64,000 nt of DNA from Acanthornis magna (taxonomy: Eukaryota > Chordata > Aves > Passeriformes > Acanthizidae): NCBI GenBank assembly GCA_036785705.1, contig JAWUZG010000027.1, positions 3,391,501-3,455,500 on the forward strand. The letters run 5' to 3'. The translations under genes and the position numbers were made by a program. Shown in pieces: positions 39,377 to 51,229 of this stretch. A model generated the notes under the pieces. The model had not been told where the DNA came from. It saw only the letters and a program-made list of their open reading frames with translations, and searched no databases. Numbering within the stretch: the stretch's first letter is position 1; each line of letters starts with the position of its first letter.

Positions 39377-40115
39377 CCGCCCTGCCCTGCCCAGCCCAGC
39401 CCCGCGGCACATCCCGCCCGCTGCCCTGAGCCGCGGGCTGGGCAAAACCCACCTGCCGCTCGACTTTTCCCGGGAGCCTGATGGAGGGAGCATTTTTGTG
39501 TTTGGCGTTTGGTGACGGGTCTCCGAAATCCTTCCCGTGCGGCTCTGCCAACATCCCCCGCCTCAGGCGGCTCCAGCCGGTCAGGGCGGCCCTTCCAAGC
39601 CTCGGCGGCCGCCGTCACCCCCTCACGCTGCCCGGGACCCGCCGGTCCGCCCGCGTCCCCCCAGAGCACAGCGCTTCCCTCACGCCCGGCCCCGGCCCCG
39701 CGCGGGACTCCCCTCACGGCGCCTTCCCACCCCGGTAGCGCCGCGGGCCCCGCGCCTCCGGCCCGCACAGAACCGGCCCCGCCGGCCCGGCCCGGCCCGG
39801 CCCCGCGCACCTGCGGGCGGTGGCGGAGGGCGGGCGCTGGAGCCCGGCCCGGCGGAGCCCGGCCCGGCGGAGCCCGGCCCGGCGGAGCCCGGCCCGGCGG
39901 AGCCCGGCCCGGCGGAGCCCGGCCCGGCGGAGCCCGGCCCGGCGGAGCCCGGCCCGGCAGGGCGGCAGCGAACGGCGCCGGGCACCTGCGGCTGCCGGGC
40001 TGAGCCGGGATCGCGCCGAGGGAGGGAAAGGCGCAGGGCAGCGCTGTCCCGAGCGGCGCCTTCGGCCGCGGGGGAGCGGCAGGGCACGGGCAGAGTCACC
40101 GCAACACAACACTCC
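39377..40115. promoter_or_regulatory. CpG island, main lobe, candidate promoter
   Basis: An abrupt switch to very GC-rich DNA with abundant CpG, in a window that is otherwise AT-rich and CpG-poor. Several GGCGG, CCGCCC and CCGCGG words resemble SP1 and similar GC-box sites. There is no TATA box. Such islands usually mark promoters in vertebrates. Possible 5' splice donors of the form CAG-GTGC occur on the minus strand near 39812 and 39986, but no matching downstream exon is visible. The 132-229-codon frames here are by-products of GC-rich, stop-poor sequence, and the EPGPA-type ones read through the 15-bp repeat. Which strand, or both, is transcribed cannot be settled from sequence alone. Confidence 0.8.
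39841..39960. repeat. Eight tandem copies of a 15-bp GC unit
   Basis: Unit AGCCCGGCCCGGCGG, eight copies in a perfect array except for the last base region (ggcag). Because 15 is divisible by three, every frame shows a five-residue peptide repeat (for example EPGPA or SPARR), which explains the long frames here. On the minus strand each unit carries two GGG runs two bases apart, so neighbouring units give repeated G-quadruplex motifs inside the CpG island. Confidence 0.97.
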
Positions 40116-40125
40116 TTCTTGGCGG

Positions 40126-40266
40126 TGGTTCTCCTTTTTTTGTTTCTTTTTTTGTTTGGTTGGTTTTCTGTGTTTCTTTTTGTGTTTTGTTTGTTTCTTG
40201 TTTTGTTTTTCCACTTAGAAGGATAGTTTGGGTGTTTTGTTTGAGTTTTTTGTTTTGCTTCGTTTT
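40126..40266. repeat. T/G-rich low-complexity tract
   Basis: About 140 bases made of TTTTG, TTTG and TTTC words, almost free of A except for a short interruption near 40213-40226. It separates the two lobes of the CpG island. The complementary strand is A/C-rich. It explains the phenylalanine- and leucine-rich tail of the plus-strand frame that ends at 40226. Confidence 0.9.
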
Positions 40267-40620
40267 TCCGCACGCTGAAGAGGCTACGCAAACCTCTTTA
40301 ATGCATTGCCTATTAGAGCAATGACACTCATGTAAAAGACAGTGTACGCAGCGCCTTCATTCCCAGCGCAGTTGGCAATGCTCGGCCCTGCCGTGGGGCA
40401 CTCGTCCTGCGGTGCCATTCCCGACTCCAGGCATTTACGGGTCGGAGTTTCGGCATCGCGGTGTGCGGAGGACCTGCGCTCCGCGGGACTCGGTGTGTCC
40501 CCGGCAGGGCACAGCCGCTGCGGGGCGAGGGCTGGCATCCCGACGGGGACACGCACTCCTTACCCTGCTGGAGTGCAGCGGTTTGGAGAGGCAGCCCTGG
40601 TCCAAACAGAATTAGAGAGA
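40267..40620. promoter_or_regulatory. CpG island, second lobe
   Basis: After the T/G tract CpG density rises again, with many CG words between 40330 and 40560, then falls abruptly after 40600. The first 80 bases (40270-40350, with the words taatgcattgcctattag and acactcatgtaaaagac) are not GC-rich and look like a compact conserved motif block. A minus frame of 90 codons ends there with a hydrophobic stretch (FYMSVIALIGNAL), which I do not recognise as a known protein. This lobe may be the first exon and first intron start of a transcript from the island. Confidence 0.55.
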
Positions 40621-43600
40621 AAAGACAACAAGGTGCTTGATACCTCAATTCTCAGTGCATCATATTAAAGGATTAATGAAATTACTCAAAGCTCCATAAA
40701 GATGTCGAGCGAGGGTATTTCTCTGCGCATTTCAATCACCTTTAGCATCCAGTCCCAAGGAGGTGAAGTGATGGGCCTTTCATCTTCAACCCAATGCATC
40801 CATCAATAGTTCCCCACTAAAACTGCAAAAACTCGAACCAGTATCTTTGAACTTGGAATTAAACCCATATAGCAATTGTAGCAATTGTTAAAAATTAAAA
40901 AACAAGGATTTTTCAAAATATCAATCTTGTAATCTAAAAGAAAAAAGTACTAAAAGTGCAAATGAGGATTTTTAAAGTGATTTTTCACATATACTAAACT
41001 TCTGAAAGAACTTACCTGAAACCAGCTAGTTAACATAAAATGAAGGAAAAACAAACTTTAAAAGACTGTGGATGTTACAGTTCATAAATTGGGGCCCAGT
41101 TGCAGCTTGCTGGTGAGATATCCTTATAACTCAATGCAGTATTCCAGTCCATGATGGTCTGGGTGAAATGTGACTTGTGCCTCCACTAATCAAACTTCAG
41201 TCTCTGTTTTCAGTTAGATTATGTTATTTCCTACTTATTTTGTTAAATAAGTAATTCATTCAACTTCTCAATGTCTAGTTTGGAGTGATCAAATGCCAGG
41301 AGAAAAACCTTTCAGTGTACAGGGGCAATTTCATTCGCAATTCACAAGGCAAAAGTATTCAAGTAGATTTACGTGTTTACACATGGGCAGAACTGTGCAA
41401 GCAAAGCTTTCACTCCTGACTGGGAAATACTGAAAAACTAAAAATTTTTAAAGCATAAATATAATAGAAATTTTGTAGACATCATAAATAAATTGAATAT
41501 GTTTTGTGTTAAAGACACTAGTGTTTACTTTCAGCTGATTAGATGCTTGTGTACATGTTATGTGTATAAATAAAGGATAAGAATTAGTCACCACTTGCAC
41601 ATCAATATTAAAACCGAAGATACTCAATTGTTATATTTTAGGACTCTATTATCTTGCTAAAGAAGACACTTGAAAGCATTAATGTCAAATAAGTATGATT
41701 TCCACACTGCCTCTTTTTAACATAAATACCAACCGTGTTTGCCATGTGATGTAGAAAGGCTTGATATTTTAACGTGATGTTCATCGTCGCTTTTAAAAGT
41801 GTCTTCTTTCATTTATTCAAACTTTGTCACCACATTTTTTGCCTGTTGAAAATATGTACATAAAGTGAAGAGTTTTAAGAACTTCTTGTGACTGCAGAAA
41901 TGGGATATTAGGCATTTCTTTGAAGAAATGAATATGGTAAACAACGAAAGTTTGCTAACACCCTTCCAATAGTGAAGTGCAATTTATTTTATCAAGAACT
42001 GGCTAGAGTGTTCAAACTTGGCTTAGCTAATTACTAACTTATACACAAAGTGAGTAGTTGGAATTTCATGGTAAAATATTAAGCTGTGAGCACACATACT
42101 TGCTACTTTTTTGATACCAGTTCTAGATGTTTATCCATGCATTACAGCAAATAGAAAACAATATTGTCAAAATGAAATTTCAGTTCTGTTTCTCATTTCA
42201 TCACTACTTTTTAAGGTTTCTTTAGGCTCGACCTTTTCTGTGTTTATATCCCACATAAAAGATTTATTTGTGACTTTTTTCAAATGTAAGGATAGGTTCA
42301 GTATAGCTTTAGTTGAATCCTGTACATTAGTGGTCCGCATTTTTATATCTCAAAGTTCAATTAATTAATCAATTAACAGGACATGTTTGCAACCTGTAGT
42401 AAGAAAGAAAATCCCACCTCTAGTTAGCAAAGAATTTTTTGAGTGAAGCATAGCTTCTTAACTAATGCTGGAGTGTTCAGGTTCCCACCAAAAGCGTATG
42501 TGACAGCATTGCTTAAAACATTATTTGAAAAAGTTCATGACATTGACAGCCCCACATTTTCCAGTCTGAAATCGTGCTTAAGAAAAAAAAAAAAATCTTA
42601 AGCCAGCATATTGTATATTTCTTTGATTTTAATAAAGTTGCATACATGGCAGATACACTGGGAAAAAACCCCGAAACTTAGAAAGCTACTGGAATCTTGG
42701 TTATGGTGCCAGTTAAACTGGCAGGCTTGAAGCAAATCAATATTGTTTCAGTTGTTTCCTAAGGCTAGAAAACCAGACTATAACTGTTGTAACCAAGCTA
42801 GATAAGCACAAGCTATTGGCACAGCCTTCATTGTACTTCTAAATTAGGAGCCAAGAGCAAAATTTTTTGGAGGATCAACTGGAAATGATGAACACAGTGG
42901 AATTTTACAAGGAGAACATAAGAACTATGCATTGTGTCATGCCAAAACTGCATTGCCATATTTAAAGAAAGCTTGCTATTGAAAAGCAGTAATTTAGGCA
43001 AGGAGAATTATATAGGTGAATGTATTATGTTATAATAATTTTCTCTCTTTTTTGTATCTTTCAAATTAAAACAAAAAATTCAAAACCCAACAACAGATCT
43101 AAAGCTAAAATAGATAACGGCAATGAGATCTGACACCCCATGTCATACAGGATTAGCTTCTCATCACACACATAGTTTTTGTTGATTAAAAGCAAATGTG
43201 TGAAAGCAGACATCAGCACCTCTCACTGCAATTAGGAGCTGGCAACCAGGGAATTGTGTATTGCAGTTCTGCTCTGTTTGCCCCTCGTTTGCACTTTTTT
43301 TGACACCTCACTACACAGGAGTCTCTGACTGTAGGTGAGCAACAAAGTTTATACACAATTCAGGACTGGTTGGAATGGGAGCAGTAAACAGGTTCAGAGG
43401 GAGCAGGAACTTGTTTATCTGGCTGCTGTTAGAAACACGAATGGGAAAGGTGCATATCCCGAGGATTTAGACACCAGACAGTTGGCAGCAGGAAAGTCCC
43501 AAACTGGTTTTGAGTATGGGCAGCAATGTTCTCTTTCAAAGAAAAGAGAAAGTGGTGTGGACCAAGCCAAGACAGAAAGAGGTTTTACCCTTTCAACCCC

Positions 43601-45288
43601 ATCCTGCAGATAAAGTATTTTATTGTATAAAATATTCATATAAAATAAAAACAGTTGCTCTCTGACAACCAACTAGGACACAGAGTTCCCCCTCTGAGCT
43701 TTAAGCACCATGTTAGGACGTCTTGGGTTTTCCATCCCTGATTCCCTGCATACCTGCCAGCGTTTCCAAGGCGACTAAGCAAGCAGAATGCTGCAAATTT
43801 CTGAAGCAGCAATCAGGACAAATTCTGCATTTGTACTGAACTTGACCTGATGTCACCCAGTACTGCAAAATGGCCCAGAAAATTCCTTGGATTTCTGCCT
43901 CTTTTTCCCTGAGTTGCTGTCAGTTTTGGGAGGAGTAACAGTATCCTCACCTATGATTTTTGGAAAGGATCGGTTCCTAATCCCTAAAATGATCAAGCAG
44001 AACAGAATGCAGCCTGTTTATACCATTTCTTAACTTTCCTCAGAGTTCCTGCAGCTATGTGTACACTTTGCTGCTCTCTTAGGGCCATTGGCAAGCTGAG
44101 CCAAGCACGTGGATTTCTGCGCCTCCAGAAAAAACCCATGGGGCTCCGGCAGGCTGTGAAGGTCCACGAGTGGGGGTCACAGCTCCAGCCTGACTATCCA
44201 GATTTCTCCAGCACTGCTTTCATTCATCCTCACAGGCTTCATCACTTTGAAACCTAATAAGGCAAATAACAGCAAAATCTCCATCTGGGATCTTGAGAGG
44301 TTTATAATTAACCCTATTTTTTAATCCATGGTCCAAGTTGGCGATGTGGATGAGCAACACAGTGAAATATCCCAGTAGAACCCACAATCTACCAAGATTC
44401 TTGGAGACAAAATCAGAACTGAATTTTTTTTTTAAAAAAACCACCTACCATTGCAAACAAGTAAATAGTAATGCTAAAAAGAAGTTACCATAGACTCAAT
44501 TTCCACAAAAATCAGAAGCATCAGTGTTCTGAGACTACGGCAGTCATTAACTCTTACACATCTGGCTTGACTCACATCAGTCAGCACAGTGCTAAACCAA
44601 GGATAATGGGATCCATTTCAACATTCCACGTGTCGTGAGAGGAACGAGAGTATTGTGACCCACTGTTTGGGAGTGCTGAGATTAAAAATAGGCCAAAAGC
44701 ATCCGATTTTCTAACTGCTTCATTAGTAAAGATCTGCATTATTTTCATCAGTGCTGACATGGAATCAAGGGGAACCAGATTAAAGCCAAGCATGAGTATG
44801 ATTAAAATCATACAGACAGTCCGTGGGTTTATTTTTAATGCAAGAGGACAGTAATGCAGTGACCACTGGCTAGTAGTTGTTCAGCACACACAAATATTGA
44901 AATGTCTCAATTATTAATTTAGTATCTCACAGGTCCAACTCAAGTACAAGTTTCAGCTCTTGAGGAAATCACCAATGAACAAGAAAATTATGAAATCACT
45001 GCTTAGAGAATCAAATGTCAAAAATTGCAGCTAGGTTAAAAAAATAAAATGTTGCTTAACAGTTCCATAAAAACCATGCTGATATAGGTATTAAAATGGT
45101 GTTTTTTCTTCTACACCATGGCTCAAACTAGTCATCACAGGAGTTGTCAGCAGTATTTTTTATCTGCTAGAGCACATCTGTATCATGTTGTGGCAAATAA
45201 TGTGCTTTCAGGTTTTGAGTTGTCTCCACAAACAGGAACAGTCTAAAGACAGCAATATTTATTCAATGATTTACAGTTCTTCTTAGCA
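40621..45288. other. AT-rich non-coding stretch
   Basis: No gene seen, longest frame 92 codons (43335-43613, plus). Around 41690-41930 the sequence is AT-rich, repeat-free and rich in TTTAT and TTTAAAAG words, so it may be regulatory. A 13-A run lies near 42583. Confidence 0.6.
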
Positions 45289-45311
45289 TTGTGGCATTTT
45301 AACATGCCACA
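45289..45311. other. Perfect 9-bp inverted repeat
   Basis: TTGTGGCAT at 45289-45297 and its exact complement ATGCCACAA at 45303-45311, separated by five bases. It would form a short hairpin in RNA or DNA. It is too short for a microRNA precursor and has no terminator context in a vertebrate genome. Function unknown. Confidence 0.7.
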
Positions 45312-45794
45312 ACAGTGTTACTCATGCAATAAGGTTTAAAAATGTGATCTTTTTAACCTGGCAGTATTATTTTAATGGCTGGACAACAAGCAGGGGGACA
45401 TGGAAGGAAGGGACTGACTGTACTGTAATGATCCAGCATCAATCAACAATACTCACCAAATTGTATCCTCCTTGACCTGCTGCACAAGGCTGAATCTGCT
45501 GCAATCCTACTCTAGGCACCTGTGGGAGAGATCTGTAATGAAAATGATGGAAGCCACCAATTTAATAAGTTTTATTCAGTGCTCTCATATTTCACTGCAT
45601 TAGAAAGCACGAGTGCTTAAACAGGTGACTTTACCAGGTAAGCACATTGTCAAAACTTGTTTCAAGTATATATTTTTTTTAATAATACACTAGTCTATAA
45701 TAACCTACAATAGTAACTCAAACTGACATTATCTATGAAATGTAAGATCCAATATAATTCAATTAAATACCAATCTAACAATTTTTATGCAAAT

Positions 45795-45965
45795 TACTTT
45801 ACTCCATCCTGCACATTCCTTTATCTCTGGAGATCATTCTCAATTTCCTTTTCTGTAGCTTTTCTAGCGCTACACTGCATTTTGGTAATATCACCACTGA
45901 AGCTGAAGGCAGTATTTCAACTCTTAAGCCTACCAGAAAATTATAGTTAGATTTATACCGGCTTT
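45795..45965 (-). mobile_element. Ancient CR1-like fragment
   Basis: Words such as tttctgtagcttttctag, gaaggcagtatttcaa and agatttatac follow the order found in the 3' part of old CR1 lineages of birds and reptiles on the minus strand (consensus idea: vehicle gene fragment, variable loss, then a 'cagtattcaag' core and 'gatttata'). Similarity is diffuse, so this would be an old insertion and the boundaries are approximate. An alignment to repeat libraries would decide it. Confidence 0.45.
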
Positions 45966-46326
45966 AGTCACACAACTTTGCCTCCCAATGATTTTTCAAA
46001 GTACTTTCCCATAAAGACTAGAAAGTTCAGACAGGACACCAGCATTATTTTTGGTCTATTCTGAATTTCAAACTTGTTCTTGAGTCTATTAATAACCTTT
46101 GCACAAGAATGTTCATTAGAAGGAAGGCTGTTAATGCATCCTAGATTGCCAAACTCTTCCCTTTTTAAGTCCCAGTTGCTTATAACTTTGCCAAACACTA
46201 AATGCTTGCGCTGAAATTTTCCATGTCATGTCTGTGTCTCAATCTGAGATGTGTTGGAAAATTTCAGCTAAAATAAATAGAACTGTTTCCAAGAATGAAT
46301 GTTGGGGAGAAACATTCTGTTTTACT

Positions 46327-46349
46327 GGGGGAGGGGAGGGGGAATAGGG
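46327..46349 (+). other. Strong G-quadruplex motif
   Basis: Plus strand GGGGG-A-GGGG-A-GGGGG-AATA-GGG: four G-runs of at least three with loops of one, one and four bases. Such short loops predict a very stable parallel quadruplex. It sits in AT-rich DNA with no CpG island near it. Confidence 0.85.
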
Positions 46350-49300
46350 AAAAAAATCAAGAGATATTTTCACTGTAGAGCCTACTTGCTCTGATTACCC
46401 ACCCTGAAACTGACAGGAAGGAATAATTTTGTTTGGAATTACACTTTTTTTTACTTTCCCTGTGAAAATCAACTGAGTATGGACTACTTAAAAGCCTTTG
46501 AAAAATTTCTGCCTATGTGAATTTACTGCAACATGGGATGGGGAAGAGCTTCCTGATGGACTGAGATCAGTCCCATGCAATTCTGATCTGTACAGTAGAT
46601 GCCCAAGAGCTCCACAGAGGATCCTGGCATGTGTTCCTGCAAGCCCTGGGCCCCCAGGCACTCTGTTATATTGCTGTGTTACACCAAAACCACAGTGTGA
46701 GGTGAAAGCCATTAGGCCAGCCCAGTGCAGGAAGGAAGCAGGAGAAGCTGGAGAAAGAGATGGGAAGGAATTGCTAATAGTCATTCAATGACATTTCAAG
46801 GTGACCCTAAGGACCAGGCAAACTGTAGGGGAAGGCCATGGCCCTTTGATGTGGAGTTAGATTCCTCTTGCACCAAGTCTGGAGTGCAGTTCCAGCAGCA
46901 AATAATCATTGGCAATTACATCCACACTGCGAAGATTTCCATCTCTGGCTTGGGCATTACTGGGGGGAGTTTGTGAGCAGAAGTCTGTCTCTCCAGTGCT
47001 GTAGTGACCTGCTGCTGCCAACACACTGGAGGAAGCTGATTAATTCAGGAATCAGAAGAACATGACCTTGCCCTGCAGCAGCAGCTGCAATGCCTTCAGA
47101 GAAAGGGAGCCAGTGGGAAGAGAAACCTGGATTGGACTGGGAGTGTTTGAGTCTGTAGGGACAAGGGAAATCTGCAATGCTCAACAGCCCCCCACATGTG
47201 GCATCTCCAACTTAAATATCCCAAAGATTTCAAGAGGCAAGGGTGTCCTGCCATCAGCCTTTCAAACATACAGGGATATTCATCTTCATAAACCATGAGA
47301 GAAAAGATAGGCAGAATTGTCGGATTCATGATGGGCAAAAAACTTTGTGTAAGGGTCAGTCATAAAGAGTGAACAAAACTCCAGCTTACCTGAACTTGGT
47401 TTTTGAATTGTGTAGGTTGCAGTTGTTTCCTATTTTGGTGTTTTAGCTGGCTTTTCTCCCATGTTCCACAAAGTTCTGGCACAGCCATTATGGTTTTTTA
47501 ATCCCCTTTCTGCCTGGCAGACTCTGATGTCTTCACAGGGACAACAGTCAGAATCACTCCAGTGGAGTCCAGAGCATCCCTGGTCTTCTTCAAAGGCCTG
47601 TGGTGCAGATGGGACACCTTTGTTGTCAGTGTTACAGATATCTGGCTGCTGTCCCCCCACCTTTGACTTGTGAGCAACACATGAACTGCTTGCAGACCTG
47701 GTGTAGAATGTGAGAACCAACTTCTAAACAGCAATCATAGCCCATTTCTGTCCCAGTTTAGGGGTTACAATAAATGTAAACATCAAGAGGTTTGGGGTAT
47801 GTTTCTACACAAGTTCATGAAAACTTACTTTTGCATGTGGAAATTCTGGAACCCTCGCTAGTCAAAGTGCAAAAATCGTACAAACCCATTACATTTCCTC
47901 CTTGCGTGAGCCCATAGACAGGCACAATCCATTTAAGGAGAGATACAACTGTGACATCAGCCACTTGTTTTCTTCAGATTCAGAGCTCCCAGCGCTGCTG
48001 CAGATTGCCCATCACCAACACTTGTGGTGCAAGGACAAAGTGCTCCTCTGAAAGATTCGCATCTGTTTTGTTCTGTTGCAAATGGATAAAAGTGAACATC
48101 CTGCTGAGCCATTGAAGGCAGGCAGTGTGCCACATATTGGTGCTTATTCACATTCCACTTTGGATGGCACCAGGACAGCTGGGAGAGATCCCTGCAGGCT
48201 TTAGCATCACCCACAATATTTGGAAACTGAAGATGTCAGGAGTGTTGTGGTAAAAGAAAACTGTGAATGGAGAGGGGTTGTTTGCAGGCCTTGAGTACAG
48301 GGCAAAGCCACAGAGTTTCTTTCCTGCGGAGAAGTGATGGAAATTAGAGGATAAAGAACTACATCTGCTTCTGCTGTAGATGTCCTCCTGTAGGGTGGGG
48401 GAAAACAATAATGATCTTTTCCACAGCTAGACACCTAACCAGGTGATGCTTCTTTTCTGATTGGAGATTCGACATCATGTTCTGAGGGAATGCAGAGCTG
48501 CCACAGCTGGAGCTGAAGAAACTGGGAATTGCAGCTCAGTCATATAAAGTGCAATAATAAAGCTATGAGCTCTTGCAGCTCAGAAACCTTGAATTCAGGC
48601 TCTGACATTTGTGAAAGTTTTAGCCTCAGGTAGCTCCTGTGAAGTAAGCTGTTTGGCAGAGCAGCCACTTTAAGGAGGGCCTTGGAGGGGTGACTGCTGT
48701 AAAGGAGGGATTTCTGTTGTTACCTATGACTGTCATCCCATGTTGTTACTGAGCTGGGTATGAGAGTGGGTACCTGTGTTTATATGAAACTGTTAGACTG
48801 TGTGAGTGAATGAAAGCATCTTGAAAATTATCTTCTCAAAGTAACACCATAAATCATGAAAATACCCCAACCACAAAACCCACACCAGAATAATAAACTG
48901 AAGAAAGGAGAGAAACCATTTTATTACATGTTCCATGAAATACTGCCTCAAAAATAAGTTGTCCTCACTTCCTTCAAAAGCTATCCTGCATAAAAAGGAA
49001 AGAGTGCAGAGATTTTAGTTGTGGCAGCAATAACAGTGTATCATATATCAGAGGATCTCTGAAAACCATCCTAATTTTACTTTGCATTTTGGATAGATAG
49101 ACCTGTCTTTTAATCTGGAAGAACTGTCAGTGAATCATACAGGTTACTGCACTTCTGTTATAATCATTAGAAGTAGAATTAGAATTTTTCAATTGAACAA
49201 ATACAATTCTCACTCATGTCAATCTTGATGCTTTAAAGCAGAGTTAAGGATAAACTAGACAACAATGGTTTTCTTTCTTGCTCAACTAGCTCAAAATGAA

Positions 49301-50619
49301 CAATCTTAATTTTATTATTTTTTCTCCTCACATACGTGCATGAAAGATCTACACAATTTAAGCATTGCACAGTCTTTATTTTGCAAATTTGCAAATTTGG
49401 AATAAACCTTTATTACTGATTTGCCAAAATACCCTGAAGTCAAGGAGAAAGGACTCAGTGCCATTGAGCAATCAGTCCTGGCTTAGATCTCTTTCATCCA
49501 AAGGCTTTATTGACCTGTGTAAAAGTTAGTTTTTGCTTAACTTTGTTGGAGTAATATGTTCATAAACTAATGAATATTTTAGTAATTTAGGGTACATGTA
49601 TGAACGCAATAAAAACAATTCTAAGTTAAAAAATCAGGGGCTCTGTGGTCAGGAATTTCAATAATTTGAGGCACTACTGATTTATCAGTGCAGAAGAATT
49701 CTCTCTGGTGGCATAGCCAGAACCACTTGAAGAAGGTTTCTGTTCCACAAAGGAAATGCTCAATCAGTCATCATGCCTGAGCTATCTTTGAGGCTAACTT
49801 CACTTCTTGGGTGTCTCAGGGAAGAGCTTGGTCTCTCAAATTCATATTGCACAATTCTTTGTGCTGATTTTGCTTGTTTAGAAATCAAGAAGGAAATCAA
49901 GAACAACTAAAGTGTGCATAAACTTTGTTAAATGCTTAAGGAACCTTCACATGGTTTAGTCTTTTTAATGAGGGAAGAAATCTTAACTATGCTAAGACAC
50001 CGTAGGTGCTTAAGTCTCCTTAGGAATTTAGAGTAGCCCAGCCATGCTAAGGCACTAAGAGCTTAAAGAAACATTAATTGGTTAATAAGCCGTAAATTCT
50101 TAACCAATCTTAAAAGAGTTAAGTGCTATAATCCCAAATGCTTGATTCTTTTATCCAGTCAAAACAATCAAGGAGATCAAAACCGTGAGCCTCTGAAGTT
50201 CAGTATAACTTTCCTTTGTATTGCTGGGTTGAAGTCTGCACCCAGAGTCTAAATCTATGCTCAACCAAACTTTCATGGCTCAGGACTTCAGCCTGCTTGG
50301 AATTAATATCTCTCTGCCCTGTGGATGAATTTGTACTAAGAGTTCAGTTCTAAACACTGGTTACCTGAAACCTTTTTTTCTGATTTTTTTTCCTGCTGAT
50401 ATTTCATACTAGTAGAAGTAATTTACTGACCCTTCCTGGTTAAATAAAAATTATGCAAAAAACTCAGTAGAATGTGGTTTAAACAGGGCAGTCACTATAA
50501 ACAGAAATTTCTGACTGTGGGGTCAGTAAGCCAAAGGGAACGTGAAGATTAAGGCAATGGTCCAGGAAAAATTATAGAATTAAACTAGCCAGACTAATTG
50601 AAAATAATATGTCACAATT
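46350..50619. other. Non-coding stretch, moderate GC from 46.5 to 48.8 kb
   Basis: Between 46500 and 48800 the GC content is higher, and overlapping frames of 60-98 codons occur on both strands, none recognisable. The block may contain one or more old repeats I cannot name. From 48.8 kb onward it is AT-rich. At 49940-50150 words such as gcttaag, gctaag and cttaacc recur in both orientations, suggesting a decayed self-complementary repeat. Confidence 0.5.
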
Positions 50620-50678
50620 ATGTATATGTGTATATGTGTATATATATGTGTAGATATATATACGCACACACACATATA

Positions 50679-50712
<34 letters not shown>

Positions 50713-50747
50713 CACATATATGTATGTATGTATGCATGTATGTATGA
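50620..50747. repeat. Compound self-complementary microsatellite
   Basis: TATATG, (TA)n, (CA)n, (TG)n, (TA)n and (TATG)n blocks follow one another. The CA part (about 50666-50676) and the TG part (about 50681-50702) are complementary and adjacent, as are the flanking TATA blocks, so the tract can extrude a hairpin. Alternating purine-pyrimidine sequence of this kind can also form Z-DNA. Confidence 0.92.
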
Positions 50748-51229
50748 AAAAATAAACGTGTTTAATAGAAAGCAGTGACTTCCTTGCAATTCCAGTAATT
50801 ATTTCAGGATGAAGGGAGCTTTTAAAACCACTTAATAAATTTTGGTATAGTGATCCTATACATTGCTGCTTTACTAATAGGAATCTCCCCTCACATGTTT
50901 TCTGACTTCTTGTAGAAAATTAGTTTATGACCCGTAAGACATCCTCATGAATACATAGTAAATTTTGAACACTGCCCATGGATTGAAATCCTGCTGGCTC
51001 CTTGGTATAGAAGGGCTTTACATACAAGGCCCTACATTTGTTGGACAATCTCTCAGAAGAGCTGCGGGTCTATTGCCAGTAAAAGGTTAAACTGCATTTT
51101 TGCAGCTTTGAAGTGAATCAGAGGACATTACTGAAGAGCAGTTATGCTTTGTATGAACTTCTAAACCAGGTTGGAGGGATTTTCTGTTTCTTCCTGTGCT
51201 TGGTAGTCTGCAACATATGGACAAAAAAT
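50748..51229. other. AT-rich non-coding stretch
   Basis: Short, stop-rich sequence leading into the LTR. The true 5' end of the LTR may lie within its last 60-100 bases. Confidence 0.5.

Noticed and set aside
38549..39810. Minus-strand open frames of 314, 333 and 405 codons rich in Cys, Val and Pro
   Set aside because: All three minus frames are open because the GGACACAC-type repeat lacks stop codons. The peptides are direct translations of the tandem repeat, with no independent domain.
39509..40291. Frames of 132-229 codons with EPGPA- or SPARR-type repeats on both strands
   Set aside because: They read through the 15-bp tandem array and CpG-rich DNA in many frames at once. That is a composition effect, not a coding sequence.
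50580..50789. 69-codon minus frame rich in His, Thr and Tyr
   Set aside because: It is the translation of the compound microsatellite.
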